NCBI GenBank assembly: GCA_016703325.1 | Contig: JADJCH010000025.1 | Coordinates: 16,714-80,713, forward strand | DNA length: 64,000 nucleotides | Direction: 5' to 3' | From: Burkholderiales bacterium | GTDB taxonomy: Bacteria > Pseudomonadota > Gammaproteobacteria > Burkholderiales > Burkholderiaceae_C | Part shown: positions 29,066-36,217 of the stretch, in pieces | How positions within the stretch are numbered: position 1 is the stretch's first letter | Layout of the letters: every line of letters begins with the position of its first letter | Notes under the pieces: generated by a model | The model's input: only the letters and a program-made list of their open reading frames with translations | What the model was told of the DNA's origin: nothing | Databases searched by the model: none | Made by a program: the position numbers and the translations under genes

Positions 29066-30095
29066 GGGCCTCCGCCATTCGGATCGCGGCCAGCAGGCTG
29101 GACGGGTCCGCCAGGCCTTTGCCGGCCAGGTCGAAGGCGGTGCCGTGGTCGGGTGAGGTGCGCACGAAGGGCAGCCCGAGCGTCACGTTGACACCGTCTT
29201 CCACACCGAGGTACTTCACCGGGATCAGACCATGGTCGTGCGTCATGGCCACCACCAGGTCGAACTCCCCGCGGCGCGCTCGCATGAAGATGGTGTCGGG
29301 CGGATAGGGGCCGCTGGCATCGATGCCCTCCAGGCGGGCCGCGGCGATGGCCGGCGCGATCTCGTCGATCTCTTCCCGGCCGAACAGGCCTCCCTCTCCG
29401 GCATGCGGGTTCAAGCCGGCCACCGCGATGCGCGGCGCGGCCTGCCAGTGCAGGGCGCTGGTGTGGGCAATGCGCAGGGTCTGCAGCACCCGCGCGCAGG
29501 TGATCTGGTCGATGGCCTCGCGCAGGGCGCAGTGCACCGTCACCAGCACCGTCTTCAACTCCGGGTTGGCCAGCATCATGCGGACCTCGGCCGGCTGGCC
29601 ATGGCGGCCACTTTCGGCTGCCAGCATCTCGGTGTGACCAGGGTAGGGCTCACCGGCAGCGGCCAGGGCTTCCTTGTGGATCGGTGCGGTGACCAGGCCC
29701 GCTGCCTCACCGGCCACCGTCCATTGCACCGCTGCACGGATGCAGGCCGCCGCTGCGCGGCCGGCGCGGGCGTCCACCTGGCCCCAGGGCAGGTGCGCCA
29801 GGTCGGCCCAGCCCTCGGGGCGTTCGGAGGGCTCCAGCACCGCCAGGCAACCGGGAGGCAGGGTGGCCAGGTCGCAGGGATGCTCGATGCGCGCCAGCAC
29901 CTGCTGAGGTACGTCCTCTCGCTCGCGCAGGAGGCGGGCTGCGCGCTGAAGCACGGCAACATGACCGACCACGGCCAGGTTGGCAGGGGCAGGCAGGCGG
30001 TCCACCGCCTTCAGGATGATTTCCGGCCCGATGCCCAGGGCGTCGCCCAGCGTGATGAGCAGGGGCAGGGAGGTGTTGCCGGGGGTGTGAGCCAT
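28998..30095 (-). CDS. pdxA: 4-hydroxythreonine-4-phosphate dehydrogenase
   Basis: 365 residues. NAD-dependent oxidation in the DXP-dependent vitamin B6 pathway. Metal-binding histidines lie in YPGHTEML, TVHCALREA and MTHDHGLIPVKYLG, and the nucleotide region is GLNPHAGEGGLFGREE. The normally strict N-terminal GDPAGIGPE reads GDALGIGPE here. The C terminus carries about 20 extra residues (RSPAPPRQTRSHPASGSA) read through the end of ubiA on the other strand. Start taken at ATG 30095. It diverges from hisI. Confidence 0.92.
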   Translation of the reverse strand: MAHTPGNTSLPLLITLGDALGIGPEIILKAVDRLPAPANLAVVGHVAVLQRAARLLREREDVPQQVLARIEHPCDLATLPPGCLAVLEPSERPEGWADLAHLPWGQVDARAGRAAAACIRAAVQWTVAGEAAGLVTAPIHKEALAAAGEPYPGHTEMLAAESGRHGQPAEVRMMLANPELKTVLVTVHCALREAIDQITCARVLQTLRIAHTSALHWQAAPRIAVAGLNPHAGEGGLFGREEIDEIAPAIAAARLEGIDASGPYPPDTIFMRARRGEFDLVVAMTHDHGLIPVKYLGVEDGVNVTLGLPFVRTSPDHGTAFDLAGKGLADPSSLLAAIRMAEALSAGRSPAPPRQTRSHPASGSA

Positions 30096-30139
30096 GCGCC
30101 GATTGTCGCGAATCGCGGCTGCACCAGCCCGTGCACGAC

Positions 30140-30185
30140 GCAGCACATCAGACCGCAGCACATCAGACCGCGCTGACATCAGACC
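30140..30185 (+). repeat. Tandem repeat upstream of hisI
   Basis: Three consecutive copies of a 15-base unit, GCAGCACATCAGACC, at 30140-30154 and 30155-30169 (identical), then a diverged 16-base copy, GCGCTGACATCAGACC, at 30170-30185. It lies in the 117-base divergent spacer between pdxA and hisI, about 28 bases before the hisI start. It could be a regulator-binding array or simple slippage. Confidence 0.8.
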
Positions 30186-30212
30186 GCCCGAAGCGGTTGA
30201 TACACTCATCGC

Positions 30213-30602
30213 ATGGATTGGCTCGACAAAGTGGCCTGGACGGCCGACGGCCTGGTGCCGGTGATTGCCCAGGAGGCCGGCAGCAAGGACGTGCTGATGT
30301 TCGCGTGGATGAACCGCGAGGCCCTGGCGCGCACCGTTGAACTCGGTGAGGCGGTGTACTTCAGCCGCTCGCGTGGGCGACTCTGGCACAAGGGCGAGGA
30401 ATCCGGTCATGTGCAGAAGGTGCTCGACATCCGGCTGGACTGCGATGACGACGTGATCCTGCTGACCGTCGAGCAACGGGGCCACGAGCCCGGCATCGCC
30501 TGCCACACCGGCCGGCACTCCTGCTTCTTTCAACGCCTGGAAGGCGATGAATGGCGCAGTGTGGAGCCGGTGTTGAAGGACCCCCAAAGCATCTACCGAT
30601 GA
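30213..30602 (+). CDS. hisI: Phosphoribosyl-AMP cyclohydrolase
   Basis: 129 residues, third step of histidine synthesis. Metal-binding signatures: RLDCDDDVILL and the zinc cysteines in GIACHTGRHSCFF. N terminus MDWLDKVAWTADGLVPVIAQ and MFAWMNREAL are typical of the monofunctional beta-proteobacterial form. Overlaps hisE by 4 bases (ATGA). The other his genes are not in the window; the upstream neighbour is pdxA in the opposite direction. Confidence 0.95.
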   Translation: MDWLDKVAWTADGLVPVIAQEAGSKDVLMFAWMNREALARTVELGEAVYFSRSRGRLWHKGEESGHVQKVLDIRLDCDDDVILLTVEQRGHEPGIACHTGRHSCFFQRLEGDEWRSVEPVLKDPQSIYR

Positions 30603-30958
30603 GCCCTGCCCCGATGCCCCCCCTCGATTCGGCCGACGTGCTTGCCCGCGTGGCCGAGGTCATCGCCTCGCGCCGCGGTGGCGACCCGGACAAGAGCTAC
30701 GTTGCCCGCCTGTTTCACAAGGGCACCGACACCATCCTGAAAAAAGTGGGTGAAGAGGCCACCGAGGTGGTGCTGGCCGGCAAGGACGGCGACCCGGCCA
30801 AGATCGTTTACGAGGTCGCCGACCTGTGGTTCCACTCCATGGTGGCGCTGGCGCAGTTCGGCCTGACGCCTGCCGACGTGGTGGCCGAGCTGGCGCGCCG
30901 CGAAGGCCTGTCCGGTCTGCAGGAGTTTGCCCAGCGCCGCCAGCAGCCGGCGCGCTGA
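30599..30958 (+). CDS. hisE: Phosphoribosyl-ATP pyrophosphatase
   Basis: 119-residue MazG-like fold enzyme, second step of histidine synthesis. Motifs SYVARLFHKGTDTILKKVGEEATEVVLA and KIVYEVADLWFHSMVAL carry the acidic metal ligands. The ATG overlaps the hisI stop (ATGA at 30599-30602), implying coupling; another ATG five codons later is possible. Followed by hinT after 46 bases. Confidence 0.94.
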   Translation: MSPAPMPPLDSADVLARVAEVIASRRGGDPDKSYVARLFHKGTDTILKKVGEEATEVVLAGKDGDPAKIVYEVADLWFHSMVALAQFGLTPADVVAELARREGLSGLQEFAQRRQQPAR

Positions 30959-31004
30959 TTCGGACCGGTCCCTCCTTCCACTTTTCAACGCACACCCCCC
31001 AACC

Positions 31005-31352
31005 ATGAACCGCGACCCTGACTGCGTCTTCTGCAAGATTGCCGCTGGCGAGATCCCCTGCCAGAAGGTTTACGAGGACGACGAGCTGCTGGCCTTCAAG
31101 GACATTCGTCCGGCCGCACCCGTGCACCTGCTGATCATTCCCAAGCTGCACCTGCCCAGCCTGAACGAGGCCGACGCCTCGCACCATGCCCTGCTGGGCC
31201 GCATGCTGACGCTGGCGCCGAAACTGGCGCGCGAGCAGGGGGCCGACAACGGCTTTCGCACCGTCATCAACACCGGCCGCGACGGCGGGCAGGAGGTCTA
31301 CCACCTCCATGTCCACGTGATGGGTGGCCCGCGGCCCTGGAAGCACGGCTGA
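31005..31352 (+). CDS. hinT: HIT-family purine nucleoside phosphoramidase (HinT-like)
   Basis: 115 residues. The histidine triad HLHVHVMGG (near residue 97-105) is the active site for hydrolysing nucleoside phosphoramidates. The N terminus has CVFCKIAAGEIPCQKVYEDDE, including the CxxC typical of bacterial HIT proteins. Located between hisE and tatA, a common arrangement in this order of bacteria. Cellular role is not settled. Confidence 0.93.
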   Translation: MNRDPDCVFCKIAAGEIPCQKVYEDDELLAFKDIRPAAPVHLLIIPKLHLPSLNEADASHHALLGRMLTLAPKLAREQGADNGFRTVINTGRDGGQEVYHLHVHVMGGPRPWKHG

Positions 31353-31446
31353 CCTAGAATCCTCGAATCGTCGGCTGCCGGCCGGATCGGCGCGCCGCAC
31401 GTGGCGCGCGACGGTTGGCTTCGACTCATTGACCCGGAGCCGTGCC

Positions 31447-31701
31447 ATGGGCTTGTCCACCACCCACCTGATCATCTTCCTCGTCATCATCGTCCTGATC
31501 TTCGGCACCAAGAAGCTGAAGAACATCGGCTCGGACCTCGGCGGCGCCGTCAAGGGCTTCAAGGACGGCATGAAGGACGGCGACAAGGCTGCAGACGCTT
31601 CGGCCACTTCGACGGCCGGCTCAGCGCCGGCGGCGCAGGTCACCAGCGAGAAGCGCGCCGATGGCCAGACCATCGACGTCGAAGCCAAGACCAAGTCCTG
31701 A
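31447..31701 (+). CDS. tatA: Twin-arginine translocase subunit TatA
   Basis: 84 residues: one N-terminal hydrophobic helix (TTHLIIFLVIIVLIFG), the hinge FGTKKL, and an amphipathic helix (KNIGSDLGGAVKGFKDGMKDG), then a short polar tail. Forms the size-variable Tat pore for folded, often cofactor-containing proteins. Start ATG 31447, preceded by CGGAGCCGTGCC. First gene of tatABC. Confidence 0.95.
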   Translation: MGLSTTHLIIFLVIIVLIFGTKKLKNIGSDLGGAVKGFKDGMKDGDKAADASATSTAGSAPAAQVTSEKRADGQTIDVEAKTKS

Positions 31702-31810
31702 GCCGGGCACGACCGGCTGGCGCTGCTTCGAAGCGCACAGACCCTCCGGCCGGGCCCGTGTCCCACGCGGCCCGGTTGTTGTTTCCAACGACTGAAGCGA
31801 CCCCTGCTCC

Positions 31811-32320
31811 ATGTTCGACATCGGCGTGACCAAGCTGCTGCTGGTGGGAGGCATCGCCCTGGTGGTGATCGGCCCCGAGCGCCTGCCGAAGGTGGCCCGC
31901 ATGGCGGGCACCCTGCTGGGCCGGGCGCAGCGGTATGTCACCGAGGTCAAGGCCGAGGTGAACCGCTCGATCGAGCTCGAAGAGCTCAACCGGGTCAAAC
32001 GCGAGTTCGAGACAGCCGCGCGCGATGTGACCGATTCGGTCAACACCGGCTTGAATCAGGCGAGCAGCGCGATCGACCAGGCCTATGCGGCGATCGACGG
32101 CCCGCCGAACCCTTCCGCCGACGCTTCCGGCCCGGATGAGGGGGCTGACACCTTCCGCTGGGAGGATCCCCCGCCCAGCTATGTGCGGCCGAACAAGCAC
32201 TGGCGCGTCAAACGCGGCGCGGTACCCGTCTGGTACAAGCGACGCAGTGGCTTGAAGCAGCATGTGCAGTCCGGTGCCGCCCGCGTGGCCCGGCACCGGC
32301 CCCGCCGGTCCGCCGCTTGA
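31811..32320 (+). CDS. tatB: Twin-arginine translocase subunit TatB
   Basis: 169 residues. N-terminal helix MFDIGVTKLLLVGGIALVVIGPERLP with the conserved Glu/Pro hinge, followed by a long amphipathic helix (VARMAGTLLGRAQRYVTEVKAEVNR). The C-terminal 60 residues are basic and probably disordered. With TatC it forms the twin-arginine signal receptor. 109 bases separate it from tatA. Confidence 0.94.
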   Translation: MFDIGVTKLLLVGGIALVVIGPERLPKVARMAGTLLGRAQRYVTEVKAEVNRSIELEELNRVKREFETAARDVTDSVNTGLNQASSAIDQAYAAIDGPPNPSADASGPDEGADTFRWEDPPPSYVRPNKHWRVKRGAVPVWYKRRSGLKQHVQSGAARVARHRPRRSAA

Positions 32321-32405
32321 GTCCGCCTGCCCGACCCGGCATGTCCCTGAAGACCGGCGGGCCGCAGGGACGAACTGAGGTCCGATCCATGACCGTGAGC
32401 ACGAT

Positions 32406-33200
32406 GTGAGCTCGACCCCTCCTTCTTCCAACGACGAGCTGTCCGGCACCGAGCAGCCCTTCGTCAGTCACCTCATCGAGCTGCGCGACCGGCTGCTCAA
32501 GGCCGTCTACGGCGTCGGCGCGGTGTTTGCCCTGCTGTGCCTGTACCCAGGCCCCTCCGGTCTGTACGACCTCTTGGCCAAGCCGCTGGTGGCGGCGTTG
32601 CCGGAGGGCTCGAAGATGATCGCGGTGGGGGTGGTCTCGCCCTTCCTGATCCCGATCAAGGTGACCCTGCTGGCCGGCTTTGGTGTGGCGCTGCCCTGGG
32701 TGCTCTACCAGGTCTGGGCCTTCGTGGCGCCGGGGCTGTACAAGCACGAGAAGCGCCTGGTGATGCCTCTGGTGGTCACCAGCACGCTGCTGTTCTACAC
32801 CGGGGTGGCGTTCTGCTACTTCTTCGTGTTCGGCCAGGCCTTTCCGGCCATCCAGTCGATGGCACCGCAGTCGGTGGCGGTGAGCCCGGACATCGAGGCC
32901 TACCTGGACTTCGTCATCACCATGTTCCTGGCCTTCGGTGTGGCCTTTGAAGTGCCGGTGGCGGTGGTGATCCTGGCCCGGCTGGGGATGGTCACCGTGG
33001 AACAGCTGCGCAGCTTCCGCCGCTATTTCTGGGTCGCTGCGGCGGCGGTGGCGGGGTTGGTGACGCCGCCGGATGCGGTGTCGATGGTCGCGCTGCTCAT
33101 CCCAATGGGGCTGCTCTACGAGGTGGGCATCATCGGCGCCCAGTTCTTCATCAAGCACACCCAGGCACCGCAGGACGATCTCCCTCCCGCCAGCTCCTGA
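32406..33200 (+). CDS. tatC: Twin-arginine translocase subunit TatC
   Basis: 264 residues, six hydrophobic segments; SHLIELRDRLLKAVYGVG at the N terminus and FAFGVAFEVPV-like segment (TMFLAFGVAFEVPV) near helix 4-5 are diagnostic. The only in-frame start before the conserved core is GTG at 32406. An ATG at 32389, better placed behind GAGG (32377-32380), opens a 6-codon frame (MTVSTM) whose stop overlaps the GTG. Either translation is coupled through this mini-frame or a base is missing or added near 32400. Function certain, N terminus uncertain. Confidence 0.93.
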   Translation: MSSTPPSSNDELSGTEQPFVSHLIELRDRLLKAVYGVGAVFALLCLYPGPSGLYDLLAKPLVAALPEGSKMIAVGVVSPFLIPIKVTLLAGFGVALPWVLYQVWAFVAPGLYKHEKRLVMPLVVTSTLLFYTGVAFCYFFVFGQAFPAIQSMAPQSVAVSPDIEAYLDFVITMFLAFGVAFEVPVAVVILARLGMVTVEQLRSFRRYFWVAAAAVAGLVTPPDAVSMVALLIPMGLLYEVGIIGAQFFIKHTQAPQDDLPPASS

Positions 33201-33261
33201 GCCAGGCAACTGAGCCAGTTCCTGAGCGCTACCCAGACCCTTTCCCGCGGACCGGTCGGGG

Positions 33262-34440
33262 TCACTCTTCTTCGCGACTCTGGGCGCGTGCCTTCGGGCG
33301 CTGCGCCACCTTGACGTTGACCTCCACCGCCTTGCCCTGGCGCTGGATCGCCAGGGCCGCCACGGTGGTGGGTTTCAGCGCAGCCACCGCATTGAGCAGC
33401 TGGGAGGTGTTGGCCACCGAACGACCGGCCACCTGAAGCACCACATCGCCGGGCTGAACGCCGGCCTGGCTGGCGGGGCCCCCCTGCAGCACGCCCTGGA
33501 TCAGCACGCCGCGATCGTCCTGAAGCTGCAGCCGCTGTGCCAGCTCAGGCGTCAGGTCTGCGGGCTGCACGCCGATCCAGCCCCGGGTCACCAGGCCGTC
33601 GCGGATCAGCCCGTCCATCACCTGCCGAGCCGTGGTGGCCGGGATCGCAAACCCGATGCCCAGGCTGCCGCCCGAGCGGGAGTAGATCGCGGTGTTGATG
33701 CCCAGCAGGTGCCCCTGGGTGTCCACCAGCGCGCCGCCGGAGTTGCCCGGGTTGATCGCCGCGTCGGTCTGGATGAAGTTCTCGAAGGTGTTCAGCCCCA
33801 GTCCGGTGCGGCCCAGTGCGCTGACGATACCGGAGGTCACCGTCTGGCCCACATTGAAGGGGTTGCCGATGGCCAGCACCACGTCGCCCACCTGCAGGGC
33901 CTCGTTGTCGCCGAAGGTGATGGCGGGCAGCCCTTCGGCCTGCACCTTCAGCACGGCCAGGTCGCTCTCCGGATCGGTGCCCACCACCTTGGCCGGGCTG
34001 CGCTTGCCGTCGGACAGGGCCACTTCGATCTGCGTGGCGCCTTCGACCACATGGTTGTTGGTCAGCAGGTAGCCGTCGGCCGAGACGATCACGGCCGAGC
34101 CCATGCCGGACTCCGGTTCATTGAAGGGGCGGCGGAACCAGGGTTCCCCGCGGCCCTCACCGCCCTGGCCCCGGTTCTGCGTCAGCACGCTCACCACGGA
34201 AGGGGCTGCCTGCCGGGCCGCCTGCGCGTAGCTGCTCTGACCCAGTGTGGCGGAGGCGGCACGGCCCGACGGTGGCGATGACGCCGACGGGCCCTGCACC
34301 AGCAGCTGCACCACCCCCGCCGCATCGCCGCGGGATTCGCCCGGACCGGCGAGCCACTGCGGCTTCAAGGTGGCCAGCACAAAGACGACGGCCACAGCCA
34401 CCGTCACCGCTTGAGAGAATACGAGCCAGAGTCGGCGCAT
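33262..34440 (-). CDS. Membrane-anchored HtrA/DegS-type serine protease with one PDZ domain
   Basis: 392 residues. A single N-terminal TM anchor (about 6-24), a linker, then a trypsin-like domain with catalytic His in LLTNNHVVEG, Asp in DPESDLAVLKV and Ser in AAINPGNSGGAL. One PDZ domain occupies about 290-375; the architecture matches DegS or DegQ-like periplasmic quality-control proteases. The start at 34440 gives a proper anchor; the reading frame extends upstream without a good start. Divergent from the Nif3-like gene with 16 bases between the starts. Reversed relative to tatABC, as is common in Burkholderiales. Confidence 0.9.
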   Translation of the reverse strand: MRRLWLVFSQAVTVAVAVVFVLATLKPQWLAGPGESRGDAAGVVQLLVQGPSASSPPSGRAASATLGQSSYAQAARQAAPSVVSVLTQNRGQGGEGRGEPWFRRPFNEPESGMGSAVIVSADGYLLTNNHVVEGATQIEVALSDGKRSPAKVVGTDPESDLAVLKVQAEGLPAITFGDNEALQVGDVVLAIGNPFNVGQTVTSGIVSALGRTGLGLNTFENFIQTDAAINPGNSGGALVDTQGHLLGINTAIYSRSGGSLGIGFAIPATTARQVMDGLIRDGLVTRGWIGVQPADLTPELAQRLQLQDDRGVLIQGVLQGGPASQAGVQPGDVVLQVAGRSVANTSQLLNAVAALKPTTVAALAIQRQGKAVEVNVKVAQRPKARAQSREEE

Positions 34441-34456
34441 CGAGAGGAAGCTCAAC

Positions 34457-35212
34457 GTGGAAATCAGTCGCGACAGCCTGCGCACCCATCTGGACCAGTG
34501 GCTGGAGGTGCCGCGTTTCAACGATTATGGGCCGAACGGCCTGCAGGTCGAGGGGCGCGCCGGCATCGGCCGCCTGGTGACCGGTGTGACGGCCAGCCTG
34601 GCCTTGATCGAGGCGGCCGTGGCCGAGCGGGCCGATGCCGTTCTGGTGCACCACGGCCTGTTCTGGCGCGGGCAGGATGGCCGGGTGACCGGCTGGATGA
34701 AGCAGCGCCTGGCGCGGCTGCTGGCCCATGACATCAACCTCTTCGCCTACCACCTGCCGCTGGACGCCCATGCGGAGGTGGGCAACAACGCTCAGCTGGC
34801 GCGGGTGCTGGGCTTCAGCGGCGAGGGGCGCTTTGGCGACCAGCAGCTGGGCTGGATCGGCCGCGGTCCGGAGGGTATCGAGCGGGCCGATGCGCTGGCC
34901 CTGCATGTGCAGGCCTGCCTGGGACGTCCGGTGACGCTGTTGCCCGGGGACGGCCGGCCCCTGCAGCGGGTGGCCTGGTGCACCGGCGGCGCGCAGGGCT
35001 TTTTTGAAGCGGCGATCGCTGCCGGGGCCGATGCCTACCTCACCGGTGAGCTCTCCGAGCCCCAGGCGCACTACTCGCGCGAAACCGGTGTGGCCTACAT
35101 CGCCTGTGGCCACCACGCCAGCGAGCGCTACGGTGCCCAGGCGCTGGGTGAGCGGCTGGCGCGGGATTTCGGGCTCTGGCACCGCCACATCGACATCGAC
35201 AACCCGGCGTGA
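34457..35212 (+). CDS. Nif3-like dinuclear metal centre protein (YbgI family)
   Basis: 251 residues. Conserved family motifs: NDYGPNGLQVEG, VLVHHGLFWRG, AYHLPLDAHAEVGNN and the C-terminal CGHHASERYGAQALGE, which supply the dinuclear metal ligands. Annotated elsewhere as GTP cyclohydrolase I type 2 homolog, but the true function is unresolved. GTG start at 34457 behind AGAGGAAG. Divergent from the HtrA gene with an almost nonexistent spacer, so their promoters must overlap the coding regions. Relatives in this order are commonly followed by petABC; here a dioxygenase gene follows on the other strand. Confidence 0.9.
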   Translation: MEISRDSLRTHLDQWLEVPRFNDYGPNGLQVEGRAGIGRLVTGVTASLALIEAAVAERADAVLVHHGLFWRGQDGRVTGWMKQRLARLLAHDINLFAYHLPLDAHAEVGNNAQLARVLGFSGEGRFGDQQLGWIGRGPEGIERADALALHVQACLGRPVTLLPGDGRPLQRVAWCTGGAQGFFEAAIAAGADAYLTGELSEPQAHYSRETGVAYIACGHHASERYGAQALGERLARDFGLWHRHIDIDNPA

Positions 35213-35294
35213 CGGGGCCTGACGGGGCCGGCCGGGGGCGGGCGATGGCCGGGTCTTCAGGTCGGTGCTTCTCTGTGCCGCTTCTGTCTGCTGA

Positions 35295-36119
35295 TCAGGC
35301 GGCGGCCAGCTCTGCGGCACCCGGTCCGAAGGCATAGCCGTCCATTGCCAGCACGCCGGAATCCACGCTCTGGTGGATGCGCACTGCGGGGTGCTCCGCT
35401 CCGCCTGCGCCCGCGGCCACGTAAAACGGCAGCCAATGTTCGTCGGTGGGGTGCTGCAGCGCAGCGGAGGGGGCCTGCCGTCTGTAGTCGAACAGGGCTT
35501 CCCAGTCGCGTGTGACGCCTCGTTCCTGGACCCAGTCCTGGAAGGCGGCCACGTCCGGCTCCACCCCCTTCACCTGGCCCCGCAGCCCGAAGAAGCGCTG
35601 CAGGTTGTGTGTCATGGCGCCGCTGCCGATCACCAGCACGCCTTCAGCGGCCAACGGTGCGAGCGCCTGCCCAACGGCCCATTGGCGCTGTGGGGACCAG
35701 TTGGGCACCAGGGTCAGCGGCATGACCGGCACCTCCGCCTTCGGCCACATGCGCTGGAGCAGGGTCCAGATGCCGTGGTCCAGGCCGGAGGCGTCGGCCA
35801 GGTGAGCGGTCACCCCGGCTTCGCGCAGCAGACGCACCGCACGCGCGGCGAGAGCCGGGTTGCCTTCGGCGTCGTAGCGCTGTTCGTAGAGCTCACGGGG
35901 AAAGCCCCCGAAGTCATGGATGGCATCGTGCATCGGGCCGGCCAGCGCCATCGGCTCGCGGGTGGCGGAGTGTGGGGACACCACCAGCGCCGCCTTGGGG
36001 CGACCGAAGCGTGCCTCGATCAGCGGACCGAGCCGGTCCAGGAAGTCGCTGGCCTCCGATCGGGTGATGGCGATCATTGGCGAGCCGTGGGAGAGGTAGA
36101 GGCTGGGCAGGGGCTTCAT
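35295..36119 (-). CDS. DODA-type extradiol aromatic ring-opening dioxygenase
   Basis: 274 residues of the LigB-like class III family that includes YgiD and plant 4,5-DOPA dioxygenase. Fe/Zn ligands: SLYLSHGSP, HDAIHDFGGFP and SGAMTHNL; the DHGIWTLLQRMWP segment is typical. Start at 36119 (MKPLPSLYLSHGSP) matches the family N terminus; ATG 36137 would add six residues. Substrate unknown. It is divergent from the FtsX-like permease gene. Confidence 0.88.
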   Translation of the reverse strand: MKPLPSLYLSHGSPMIAITRSEASDFLDRLGPLIEARFGRPKAALVVSPHSATREPMALAGPMHDAIHDFGGFPRELYEQRYDAEGNPALAARAVRLLREAGVTAHLADASGLDHGIWTLLQRMWPKAEVPVMPLTLVPNWSPQRQWAVGQALAPLAAEGVLVIGSGAMTHNLQRFFGLRGQVKGVEPDVAAFQDWVQERGVTRDWEALFDYRRQAPSAALQHPTDEHWLPFYVAAGAGGAEHPAVRIHQSVDSGVLAMDGYAFGPGAAELAAA

Positions 36120-36217
36120 GAGAGTGGATTGAAGCATGCGACCCCAACCGCGGGGTTCGCCGGCTTTGCACGCTGCGTTCATGCGCAGCGGCGACATCGT
36201 GTAAGGTGCCCTCTGCC

